The position numbers were made by a program, and so were the translations under genes. Of a stretch of DNA of 58,386 bases, positions 1 through 6,897 are shown one piece after another. The notes beneath the pieces are model-generated. The model had not been told where the DNA came from. It made no database searches and saw nothing but the letters and a program-made list of their open reading frames with translations. Position 1 is the first letter of the stretch. Every line of letters begins with the position of its first letter. The stretch is from Oscillospiraceae bacterium (GTDB lineage Bacteria > Bacillota > Clostridia > Oscillospirales > JAAYXM01), in NCBI GenBank assembly GCA_017409405.1, contig JAFQSU010000060.1, positions 1 through 58,386 of the forward strand. Reading direction: 5' to 3'.

Positions 1-88
1 AAAAGGCGCGAGAGCATAAGCGGAGAAAAAATAAAGGAAAGTTTTTTAGTAAAACAAACATTGACCAAAAGCAAATGCACGCATATTT

Positions 89-123
89 AAAATCCCTTGA
101 AGTGTCGAACTTCAAGGGATTTT
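89..123. terminator. 15-bp perfect hairpin, likely bidirectional terminator
   Basis: The arms at 89-103 and 109-123 are perfect reverse complements with a 5-nt loop. The stem begins with four A and ends with four T, the usual look of a terminator that works in both directions. It probably ends a transcript that starts left of the window; no gene is visible in positions 1-88. A weak TTGACC box at 61-66 lies just upstream, but the matching -10 region is poor. Confidence 0.6.
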
Positions 124-214
124 CCGCTTATTTTGCCCGAGTGTCACCTCTCGGAGTATACACATACACCTTCGGGTTCCATTCGGACAATCTCACACCT
201 TTTTGGACAGTCTC

Positions 215-275
215 CAGCGTGTCGATAGGTTTATCGACACGCTGACGGCACGAAAAAAATTTCGTGCCATTTTTG
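215..275 (+). terminator. Tandem hairpins, the second terminator-like
   Basis: Two perfect stem-loops follow each other. The first has 13-bp arms at 215-227 and 232-244 with a 4-nt loop. The second has 9-bp arms at 247-255 and 260-268 and is followed by ATTTTT, the form of an intrinsic terminator on the plus strand. They lie directly upstream of the promoter at 281-309. The stretch 124-349 has no gene; it could be the 3' end of a small structured RNA or the leader of an upstream unit. Confidence 0.5.
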
Positions 276-280
276 TGGGG

Positions 281-309
281 TTGCTCATAATGCTTTTTTG
301 TGGTATACT
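281..309 (+). promoter_or_regulatory. Sigma-A-type promoter for the 350-2240 pair
   Basis: TTGCTC at 281-286 and TATACT at 304-309 are separated by 17 bp. Transcription would start near 316, giving a short leader that contains the AAGGGG ribosome binding site (335-340) for the gene at 350. Confidence 0.7.
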
Positions 310-349
310 GATAAAATAACCAGAAACACAATAAAAGGGGTTTTTAAAG

Positions 350-1048
350 ATGTCAGAACTTTGTGCAAATGAAGGCAAGAACACGATAATCACCGTTGAA
401 GGTAAGGATTATATGCGCCTGCCGATAAAAACTCATGTTGTAACAGAAGACGATAAAATCGCCGATGTTGCAGAAAAATACGCAATGCCGCATATGCAGG
501 AGGGAGATATCCTGTTTATTTCAGAGAAATGTGTGGCATGCTCTCAGAAGCGTGCGGTTCCGCTTACGGAGATTCATCCGAGACCGCTTGCGAAATTCCT
601 TTGTAAATTTGTTTACAAGTCCCCCTACGGTATAGGGCTCGGCATCCCCGAGACGATGGAAATGGCTCTGCGCGAGTGCGGCACAGTAAGACTTCTCCTT
701 GCGGCATTTGTAAGTGCCATAGGCAAGCTTCTCGGCCGCCGCGGCTGGTTCTATAAGGTTGCAGGTTACCGTGCTGAATCCATTGACGGTCCCACTCCGT
801 ACACCCTTCCGCCGTATAATAAATGTGTTGTTCTCGGTCCCGAAAATCCGGACAAGGTTGCCGGCGAGATTGCCGCAAAGATAGGCTTTCAAACATGTAT
901 AGTCGATGTCAACGACCTTACGGGAAAGATTCTCGGCGCATCCGATGAAAGCCTTGACCGTGAGCTTTTGCCGAAGGTTCTTCGTGATAACCCCCTCGGT
1001 CAGAGCGCACAGCAGACTCCTATGGGAATAATCCGCGAGGTTAAGTAA
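350..1048 (+). CDS. CofE-like coenzyme F420:L-glutamate ligase family protein
   Basis: The 232-residue protein matches the F420-0:gamma-glutamyl ligase fold (PF01996) over nearly its whole length: an early LPIKTHVV segment, a GDILFISEKCVA segment around residues 52-63, and a C-terminal LTGKILGAS segment around 190. True CofE adds glutamate to F420-0 with GTP in actinobacteria and archaea. No other F420 biosynthesis gene is nearby, and most Clostridia lack F420, so this is probably a paralogue with another acceptor substrate. The ATG at 350 has an AAGGGG ribosome binding site 9 nt upstream and a good promoter. The next gene starts one base after the stop, so the two are translationally coupled. 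Family assignment is firm; the reaction is unknown. Confidence 0.75.
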   Translation: MSELCANEGKNTIITVEGKDYMRLPIKTHVVTEDDKIADVAEKYAMPHMQEGDILFISEKCVACSQKRAVPLTEIHPRPLAKFLCKFVYKSPYGIGLGIPETMEMALRECGTVRLLLAAFVSAIGKLLGRRGWFYKVAGYRAESIDGPTPYTLPPYNKCVVLGPENPDKVAGEIAAKIGFQTCIVDVNDLTGKILGASDESLDRELLPKVLRDNPLGQSAQQTPMGIIREVK

Positions 1049-1049
1049 G

Positions 1050-2240
1050 GTGGAAATTTTCGAACACATTTCGCACGTCGCAGAAGAAAATTCAAAGCGT
1101 GTGCTCGAGGCGTTTTCCCGTCACAGAGTCTCCGACACCATGTTTTCGGGCACCACGGGCTACGGCTATGACGACCACGGTCGTGACACGCTTGACAAAA
1201 TATATGCTGATGTTTTCGGGGCAGAGGATGCGCTCTGCAGAATCCAGTTTGTCAACGGCACACATGCACTGTTCTGCGCGCTTTGCGGCATAACAGAGCC
1301 GGGCGACACGATAATTTCGGTCACCGGTGCGCCGTATGACACGCTTTGCGGTGCGATAGGTATAAACGGTGCCGATCACGGCACGCTTGCAGCCTGCGGA
1401 ATAAAATATAAAGAGGTTGCCATGCGTGACGGCGGCATCGCCATTGAAGCTTCCGAAAAAGCGGTTGCAGAGACGGATTGCCCCGTTGTCTACATACAGC
1501 GCTCCCGTGGCTACGGTGACAGACGTGCTCTTTCGGTTGATGAAATAGAAAAAGTCGTCATAAGGCTCAGGAAGATAAAACCCGACCTTCGTATTATGGT
1601 TGATAATTGCTACGGCGAGTTCTGTGAAACCCGTGAGCCTACGCATGTCGGCGTAGATATAATCGCCGGCTCTCTTATCAAAAATCCGGGCGGCGGACTT
1701 GCTCCGACGGGCGGTTATATAGCCGGAAAAAGTGAATATGTAAACCGTGCGGCAGAGAGGCTCACCGTTCCGGGGATAGGGCGTGAGTGCGGCTGCACTC
1801 TCGGTCAGAACCGACTTCTGTATCAGGGCTTTTTTATGGCACCCCACATTGTCGCACAGTCACTTAAGACGATGATATTTGCGGCGAAAACCTTCGAGGA
1901 CTTAGGCTATGAGGTTTCTCCGAAGCATACAGAGCAGAGATATGATATAATTCAGACAATAGAGCTCGGCTCTGCAGAAAAGCTCTCTGCGTTCTGCCGT
2001 GGTATTCAGGCAGGTGCTCCGTGTGATTCGTTCGTAACCCCCGAGGCATGGGACATGCCGGGATATGAAGACCCCGTCATAATGGCGGCAGGTGCGTTTG
2101 TTCAGGGCTCATCCATTGAGCTTTCGGCCGATGCGCCGATGCGTCCACCGTATCGAGTTTATCTTCAGGGCGGTCTTACGTATGAAAGCGGAAAGCTCGG
2201 CATCCTCCGCGCAGTAGAGGAAATGGAAAAGGTAAAATAA
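1050..2240 (+). CDS. YnbB-type PLP-dependent enzyme (aluminium-resistance / methionine gamma-lyase family)
   Basis: This 396-residue protein belongs to the PF06838 family of cystathionine-gamma-synthase-like PLP enzymes, often named aluminium resistance protein or methionine gamma-lyase family. Visible features are the early GYGYDDHGRD segment, FVNGTHALF near residue 71 and the presumed Schiff-base lysine in GSLIKNPGGGLAPTGGY near residue 210. The start is GTG at 1050, with the AAGG of the preceding gene end as a poor ribosome binding site, consistent with coupling to the ligase gene. In Bacillus the homologue ynbB sits near glnRA; here it follows a CofE-like ligase. The true substrate is not established for the family. 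A strong hairpin terminator lies downstream. Confidence 0.82.
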   Translation: MEIFEHISHVAEENSKRVLEAFSRHRVSDTMFSGTTGYGYDDHGRDTLDKIYADVFGAEDALCRIQFVNGTHALFCALCGITEPGDTIISVTGAPYDTLCGAIGINGADHGTLAACGIKYKEVAMRDGGIAIEASEKAVAETDCPVVYIQRSRGYGDRRALSVDEIEKVVIRLRKIKPDLRIMVDNCYGEFCETREPTHVGVDIIAGSLIKNPGGGLAPTGGYIAGKSEYVNRAAERLTVPGIGRECGCTLGQNRLLYQGFFMAPHIVAQSLKTMIFAAKTFEDLGYEVSPKHTEQRYDIIQTIELGSAEKLSAFCRGIQAGAPCDSFVTPEAWDMPGYEDPVIMAAGAFVQGSSIELSADAPMRPPYRVYLQGGLTYESGKLGILRAVEEMEKVK

Positions 2241-2260
2241 AAAATAATTAGCCCTATGCG

Positions 2261-2280
2261 GAGTGTTCTTAAGGACAGTA
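2261..2280 (+). repeat. 20-bp palindromic 3'-UTR element, copy 1
   Basis: The sequence gagtgttcttaaggacagta follows the ynbB-like stop codon by 20 nt. It matches, in inverse orientation, 19 of 20 bases of copy 2 at 4630-4649. Its centre is a near-perfect palindrome (TGTYCTTAAGGACA). In both copies the element lies between a stop codon and an unrelated terminator hairpin, so both copies keep the same orientation relative to their upstream gene. Confidence 0.7.
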
Positions 2281-2282
2281 AT

Positions 2283-2320
2283 ATAAAAGGCTGAACGAAA
2301 TCAATCGTTCAGCCTTTTAT
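2283..2320. terminator. 16-bp perfect hairpin terminator
   Basis: The arms 2283-2298 and 2305-2320 are perfect reverse complements with a 6-nt loop, beginning with A-rich and ending with T-rich sequence. It ends the 350-2240 transcript and, read on the minus strand, can end the restriction-endonuclease transcript. Two further short hairpins lie between it and the endonuclease gene (arms 2359-2365/2369-2375 and 2381-2388/2394-2401). Confidence 0.85.
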
Positions 2321-2427
2321 CGTAGGGTGCAACGTTTACGATGCACAGCTTATAAGGTTTTAGGATTATCCTAAATATTTGGAATATGGTACACATATTC
2401 CCTGCTTGTTACAGTACCGGACACCAT

Positions 2428-3243
2428 TTATTTCACAAAACCGTTATATGTACCAAAGCCTAACATATAAACTGCCATAGCAATAGCCATATCATTTGAT
2501 TTGAGATTTTGCTCCTTTGCGATTGTCTGCAATTCTTCAATTACTGTGTCGTGAGGAACAAGAGAAGAACCTAAATCACTCACTGCTTTTTGTATAACTT
2601 CGGGTAAAACCATACACATTTGATAAAAAGCATCGTCTTGTCCTGTTACCAAGGAATAGAATTTATCAATACTTACTCTGCGGATAAGTTTATGACCAAC
2701 TTTGACTTTATCCACAGTAGTTTCCCACTTGATGTTTTGAGAACGCTGTGCAATAGCTTCTACAAGAAAACAAGCACAATCATCATCTTTTAATAACTGA
2801 TTTTGCATTTTTATAAATGTCTTTCCTGCGGATGCGGAGTTCATTGTATTGTGCTTATTTTTCATTTCTACATATATTGTTTTGACAGTATTTCCATCTG
2901 GTAAAGTTATCCCTTTGTCGTCTTTATAAATGACATCCCAACCACCTTCTTCACCATTTGGCGGAACATGACAGTTACTTATATACTGGAATATCCTTTG
3001 ATGAAAATAACCAATGTCATTATTATTGGATTTATCTCTTTGTCTGAATATTTCGTTGCTCACAATTTCTTCCCAAGTTGATTGATATACAGTTTTATCA
3101 AAAATTAGCTTTATAGGGTCAATCAAATTCTTATTAAATCTTTTTAAGTCGAAAGACTCTAATTTTTCACCATATTTTTTAATGGTATCTCTAACATGAG
3201 AATGAAAATCTTCCTCGCTTATAAATGATAAATTCCACATCAT
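2428..3243 (-). CDS. Type II restriction endonuclease, Eco47II/Sau96I family
   Basis: The protein fits the Eco47II restriction endonuclease family (PF09553), whose characterised members cut GGNCC. A PD-(D/E)XK catalytic core is visible as GWDVIYKD (Asp about residue 103) followed by YVEMKNKHN (Glu about 126, Lys about 128). The middle segment that includes SAGKTFIKMQNQLLKDDD and FYQMCMVLPE is typical of this family. The start chosen is ATG 3243, which overlaps the TGA of the methyltransferase in an ATGATG arrangement with GGAG 5 nt upstream; a GTG at 3249 is possible. About 271 residues, apparently intact. The AT-rich composition differs from the neighbouring genes and suggests horizontal acquisition together with the methyltransferase. 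Specificity is inferred from family only. Confidence 0.88.
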   Translation of the reverse strand: MMWNLSFISEEDFHSHVRDTIKKYGEKLESFDLKRFNKNLIDPIKLIFDKTVYQSTWEEIVSNEIFRQRDKSNNNDIGYFHQRIFQYISNCHVPPNGEEGGWDVIYKDDKGITLPDGNTVKTIYVEMKNKHNTMNSASAGKTFIKMQNQLLKDDDCACFLVEAIAQRSQNIKWETTVDKVKVGHKLIRRVSIDKFYSLVTGQDDAFYQMCMVLPEVIQKAVSDLGSSLVPHDTVIEELQTIAKEQNLKSNDMAIAMAVYMLGFGTYNGFVK

Positions 3244-4472
3244 AAACACTCCAATCCTTCTTTGATTTTTACACCGATTTCGTATGCTAAATTTACAGGA
3301 ACAGCATTACCCACTTGCTTGTATTGCTGACCTACACTACCACAAAATTGCCAATCATCGGGAAAACTTTGGCAACGTGCGTTTTCTCTAATAGTAAACG
3401 GTCTTGCTTCTAATGGATGGCAACGGTCTGTTTGTTTTTGGCTTGGAGATGTTAAAACTGCGAGTGATGGCTCATCCAAACTCAATCTTCTTAAAATGCC
3501 CGTCCTTCCGCCTTCCATATACCAACAACTTTTCATATATTCTTTTGCAATATCTCCAGGAATATCTCTCCAATAACCACCGGGCGGAACTAATTCAAAT
3601 ATTTTTTTCTTATATTCTGAATATGACGTTCCTTCACTCTTTGGACAATCCAATAATATATCTCTTAAAACAGGCTTATATTTGTGTGGTATTGGAAAAC
3701 TAAATTTAATCTTATCTGCTAAATCATTTCTTATTCCAATAGTTATAAGTCTTTCTCTTTTTTGTGCTACACCATAATCCCAAGCATTTAATACTTTGAT
3801 TTGTGATTTAGTTATCGTATATCCCGCTTTTTCAAATATATCCAGTATTGTTTGATAAGTTCTTCCTTTATCGTGAGTTAGTAATCCTTTAACATTTTCA
3901 AACAGAAACATTTTGGGCTGAAGCTTTTCTAAAAACATAGCATAGTGATAAAACAATGTTCCTCTTGCATCTTCAAGTCCTAATCTCTTTCCTGCATAAG
4001 AGAAAGATTGACAAGGAGCACCACCTGACAGCAAATCAAGTTCTCCTTTTTTTACACCAAAATATTCTTCTAAATCCAAGCACGAAATGTTTGCAATATC
4101 ATCGCAAATAACATTCCAATTAGGTCTGTTACATTTCAAAGTATCTGCGGCATCTTTATCAACTTCAATTAATGAAATTGTATCAAATCCGGCTTTTTCA
4201 ATGCCAAGTGCTAACCCGCCGGCACCGGCAAACAATTCAATAGTAGTAGGTTTTTTTGTGGTTTCCTTTTCATCATTTACCACTTCCAATATATCACCTA
4301 CATTACAATCTAAAGCAATGCAAATTTTTTCAATGCTTTCCATTGAAACAGTTTCATCTTTCCCCATTTTTGCTAAAACATTAAAACTAATGCCTGCACA
4401 TTCCTTCAAGTCTGTTCTTTTTAAGTTTTTGTCTATGAGAATTTTCCATAACTTGTTATAACAAACTGGCAT
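3240..4472 (-). CDS. DNA (cytosine-5) methyltransferase with N-terminal helix-turn-helix
   Basis: The 410-residue protein is the modification partner of the adjacent endonuclease. It has the C5-methyltransferase motifs in order: FAGAGGLALG (SAM binding, 81-90), GGAPCQSFS with catalytic Cys154, ENV at 192-194, QKRERL near 237, a target-recognition region at roughly 260-350, and QVGNAVP at 386-392. Residues 1-65 look like a Cro/CI-type helix-turn-helix with the usual IEKICIALDC segment. In related enzymes such a domain represses the methylase's own promoter, so no separate C protein may be needed; that is inference here. ATG 4472 has a GGGAGG site 8 nt upstream and a good promoter at 4518-4546. 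The stop codon overlaps the endonuclease start, so the pair is one operon. Confidence 0.93.
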   Translation of the reverse strand: MPVCYNKLWKILIDKNLKRTDLKECAGISFNVLAKMGKDETVSMESIEKICIALDCNVGDILEVVNDEKETTKKPTTIELFAGAGGLALGIEKAGFDTISLIEVDKDAADTLKCNRPNWNVICDDIANISCLDLEEYFGVKKGELDLLSGGAPCQSFSYAGKRLGLEDARGTLFYHYAMFLEKLQPKMFLFENVKGLLTHDKGRTYQTILDIFEKAGYTITKSQIKVLNAWDYGVAQKRERLITIGIRNDLADKIKFSFPIPHKYKPVLRDILLDCPKSEGTSYSEYKKKIFELVPPGGYWRDIPGDIAKEYMKSCWYMEGGRTGILRRLSLDEPSLAVLTSPSQKQTDRCHPLEARPFTIRENARCQSFPDDWQFCGSVGQQYKQVGNAVPVNLAYEIGVKIKEGLECL

Positions 4473-4517
4473 TTTCTATGCCTCCCTATACTAACTACAC
4501 AATATTGGGTTATTAGA

Positions 4518-4546
4518 ATTGTATCATAAATTACCCTAAAAGTCAA
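4518..4546 (-). promoter_or_regulatory. Promoter of the restriction-modification operon
   Basis: On the minus strand TTGACT (4546-4541) and TACAAT (4523-4518) are separated by 17 bp, giving a leader of about 40 nt before the methyltransferase start. GGGT and ACCC half-sites (4507-4510 and 4533-4536) flank the -10 box and could be a weak operator for the methylase's own helix-turn-helix domain. Confidence 0.75.
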
Positions 4547-4591
4547 TTAATCTCACGATTTCGTTAGAAAATCTTTCTTACAAAGCGATAA

Positions 4592-4630
4592 AAAATGACA
4601 GATTTACCATTGTGGAAAATCTGTCATTTT
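4592..4630 (-). terminator. 14-bp hairpin terminator of the DMT transporter gene
   Basis: Arms 4592-4605 and 4617-4630 are perfect reverse complements with an 11-nt loop and A/T-rich ends. It lies directly after palindromic element copy 2 in the direction of the minus-strand transporter gene. Confidence 0.75.
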
Positions 4631-4649
4631 ACTGTCCTTAAGGACACTC
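4630..4649 (-). repeat. 20-bp palindromic 3'-UTR element, copy 2
   Basis: Read on the minus strand this is gagtgtccttaaggacagta, 19 of 20 identical to copy 1 at 2261-2280. On that strand it is preceded by GCCGTACGGC, which resembles GCCCTATGCG before copy 1, and the distance from the stop codon of the transporter gene is about 18 nt (20 nt for copy 1). It contains the perfect palindrome TGTCCTTAAGGACA. Confidence 0.7.
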
Positions 4650-4666
4650 GCCGTACGGCTGATTTT

Positions 4667-5566
4667 TTATTTAATGCCGATAAGGCACAAAGCCGCAATA
4701 ATTGCAGCAATACTCATCCATCCGCGGTGGTTTATGCGCTCCTTAAAGAACAGCATACCCACGACAACGCCAAACAGGATTGCAGAGCCCTTTTCAATGG
4801 GATATTGCAGGGCTGAGGAAAGATACTTCGGAAGAAGCGCCGTCGGTGTGAGCTGCATACCGAGCGATGCGGCGACACACAGCCCCGGAAGAATGAGGGG
4901 CTTCGGCTGTATTTTCTTTTTGACACCGCCCGAGCAGAGGAAGAAAACAAAGCAGATGATTGCGGCGACCGTGTATGCAAGAGCCAGAAATGAGTTCAAT
5001 GAAGTTTCGGGCGCAAGCCTTGTGTTTACACGAAGAGAAAAGCTTATAAGGCTGTTGGCAAAAAACATGAGGATGATGTATATTACCCATCTCGTGTTTG
5101 CCTTACTGCTCTTCACCCCCTGATTTCGGCTGAGAGTAAGAGTGACGCACGAGAACATCATAATTACAAGGGCGCAAAGCTGGAAGAAAGAGATTGTTTC
5201 TCCCAGGAAAAGCCTGCTGTAGAGTATCGGGAGAAACGAGCTCATGTTAAGAAGTATCGCCGATATCGTATACGGGCCGCAGGAAAGGGCGAGAAGATAA
5301 AAAATAGCGGCAACCGAATATGAAATGGCGAGCATCATGGCATAGAGTATGCTCATGCGGTCGGGAAACGAAATTCCGCCGTCGAAAACAAAAGCCATGA
5401 TTATGTATATGCAGGCTATAAAGAATGAGCAGAAGGTACACAGAAGCGGTGGTGAGGAAACAGGGTCCGAGGTTCTGGTCGAACCGAATTTATAAGCCAG
5501 ATTTATGCCCTGCGAAGCAAGGACGGAAATTGCAATTAAGAAAACGATGTATAGCGTATCCTGCAT
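4667..5566 (-). CDS. EamA/DMT-family membrane transporter
   Basis: A 299-residue polytopic membrane protein with about ten hydrophobic segments arranged as two five-helix halves, the EamA layout of the drug/metabolite transporter superfamily. The last helix region of each half carries the usual pattern (RLFLGETISFFQ in the first, VVGMLFFKERINHRGW in the second). Members export or import small metabolites; the substrate cannot be told from sequence. The start ATG at 5566 has AGAGGT upstream, and a consensus promoter lies at 5602-5630. It is monocistronic, transcribed divergently from thiI and convergently with the ynbB-like gene, with the restriction-modification island between. Confidence 0.85.
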   Translation of the reverse strand: MQDTLYIVFLIAISVLASQGINLAYKFGSTRTSDPVSSPPLLCTFCSFFIACIYIIMAFVFDGGISFPDRMSILYAMMLAISYSVAAIFYLLALSCGPYTISAILLNMSSFLPILYSRLFLGETISFFQLCALVIMMFSCVTLTLSRNQGVKSSKANTRWVIYIILMFFANSLISFSLRVNTRLAPETSLNSFLALAYTVAAIICFVFFLCSGGVKKKIQPKPLILPGLCVAASLGMQLTPTALLPKYLSSALQYPIEKGSAILFGVVVGMLFFKERINHRGWMSIAAIIAALCLIGIK

Positions 5567-5601
5567 GATAATATAAACCTCTTTCTTGTTTCGTAAAGAA
5601 A

Positions 5602-5630
5602 ATTATAGCAAGCACATTCTCAATTGTCAA
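5602..5630 (-). promoter_or_regulatory. Consensus promoter for the DMT transporter
   Basis: On the minus strand a perfect TTGACA (5630-5625) and a perfect TATAAT (5607-5602) are separated by 17 bp. This predicts strong constitutive expression of the transporter gene at 5566. Confidence 0.88.
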
Positions 5631-5656
5631 ATTATAAAAAACAGCACATATTTTTG

Positions 5657-5685
5657 TTGTTTATTTCTGTCTGATGTAGTATAAT
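5657..5685 (+). promoter_or_regulatory. Promoter of the thiI-cinA-NUDIX unit
   Basis: TTGTTT (5657-5662) and TATAAT (5680-5685) are 17 bp apart. The start of transcription would be near 5692, which lies after the ATG at 5690 and supports the downstream TTG at 5720 as the thiI start. Confidence 0.7.
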
Positions 5686-5719
5686 TAACATGTATAATTA
5701 TCGAAAGGTGAGCATTGAT

Positions 5720-6880
5720 TTGAAAGAGATACTGCTGTTAAAGCTCGGAGAGCTCGTACTTAAAGGATTAAACCGCGCAAATTTTGAAAAAAGGCTTATG
5801 AAAAACCTTGCATGGAGAATAAGAAATTTCGGAACGTTTAAAATCTATTGTATGCAGTCAACGATATATGTGGAACCGCAGACGGATGATTGCGACATTG
5901 ATGCGGCATGCGATGCGGCAACGAAGGTTTTCGGAATAGTAAACATTTCGCGTGCGGCAGAGGTAGAAAAGGATATTGAAAAAATCATATCAACCGCAAA
6001 AGAATATCTGCATGATGTTCTGTCATCCGCACATACATTTAAGGTTGAGGCAAAGCGCTCTGATAAATCGTTTCCTAAAAAATCTCCGGAAATCGCTTTT
6101 GAAGTAGGCGGTGCATTGCACGATGCCTTTGACAATCTGGAGGTTGATGTAAAGAACCCCGAGGTATGCGTGCGTGTCGAAATCCGTGACCGTGCGGCAT
6201 ACGTTCACGCAAACCCCATTCCCGGAGCGGGAGGACTTCCGGTCGGAATCAACGGTCGTGCGGCAATCCTGCTTTCCGGCGGCATAGACAGCCCCGTTGC
6301 CGCATATATGATGGCAAAGCGAGGGGTTGAGCTGTTCGGCATTCACTTCTTCTCATACCCCTACACATCTGAGCGTGCAAAGGAAAAGGTAATAGAGCTT
6401 GCACGTCTTGTCGGTGTGTATGCAGGCAACATAAAAATAGCTATGGTACCCTTTACAAAAATCCAGGAGGAAATACGCGCACATTGCAAGGAAGAATATT
6501 TCACTCTGATAATGCGTCGTTTTATGATGCACATTGCAGAAAAGCTTGCATGCTCCCGAGATTGCGGAGCGCTTATAACGGGCGAAAGCTTAGGTCAGGT
6601 AGCAAGCCAGACCATGGAAGCCCTCGGTGTTACCGAAAACGGGATAACTCTGCCGGTTCTCCGTCCCGTTATAGGCATGGACAAAGAAGAAATAGTCACA
6701 ATAGCAAGACGAATAAACACCTTTGAAACGTCAATACTTCCGTATGAGGACTGTTGTACGGTCTTCACACCCAAGCACCCGAGAACAAAACCGAAGCTTG
6801 AGAGTGTACTTGAGGAGGAAAAAAAGCTTCCGTTTGCTTCTCTTGCAAATGAGGCAATAGAAAACACCGAAATTATATAG
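5720..6880 (+). CDS. thiI: tRNA uracil 4-sulfurtransferase ThiI
   Basis: ThiI makes 4-thiouridine at position 8 of tRNA and, in some species, passes sulfur to thiamine synthesis. The protein starts MKEILLLKLGELVLKG, followed by a ferredoxin-like region and THUMP domain (about residues 1-165), then the PP-loop ATP-binding motif LSGGIDSPVAAY near residue 180. It ends without a rhodanese domain, the short form usual in Firmicutes. TTG 5720 is chosen because it follows AAAGGTG by 8 nt, aligns with family N-termini, and an ATG at 5690 would lie at the predicted transcription start. No cysteine desulfurase gene is next to it, so the sulfur donor must be encoded elsewhere. Downstream cinA begins 17 nt later. 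Confidence 0.93.
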   Translation: MKEILLLKLGELVLKGLNRANFEKRLMKNLAWRIRNFGTFKIYCMQSTIYVEPQTDDCDIDAACDAATKVFGIVNISRAAEVEKDIEKIISTAKEYLHDVLSSAHTFKVEAKRSDKSFPKKSPEIAFEVGGALHDAFDNLEVDVKNPEVCVRVEIRDRAAYVHANPIPGAGGLPVGINGRAAILLSGGIDSPVAAYMMAKRGVELFGIHFFSYPYTSERAKEKVIELARLVGVYAGNIKIAMVPFTKIQEEIRAHCKEEYFTLIMRRFMMHIAEKLACSRDCGALITGESLGQVASQTMEALGVTENGITLPVLRPVIGMDKEEIVTIARRINTFETSILPYEDCCTVFTPKHPRTKPKLESVLEEEKKLPFASLANEAIENTEII

Positions 6881-6897
6881 AAAGAAGGAAGCGTCCC

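Noticed and set aside
521..1069. Long antisense frames opposite real genes, here and throughout
   Set aside because: They mirror the codon bias of the sense gene, lack ribosome binding sites and encode Arg/Cys/His-rich sequences without motifs.
2261..4649. Insertion sequence ends flanking the restriction-modification genes
   Set aside because: There is no transposase and no target duplication outside the elements, and each copy has a gene-linked position before a terminator, so I do not call an IS.
5690..5719. ATG 5690 as the thiI start
   Set aside because: It lies at the predicted transcription start and lacks a ribosome binding site, whereas TTG 5720 has AAAGGTG upstream and matches family N-termini.
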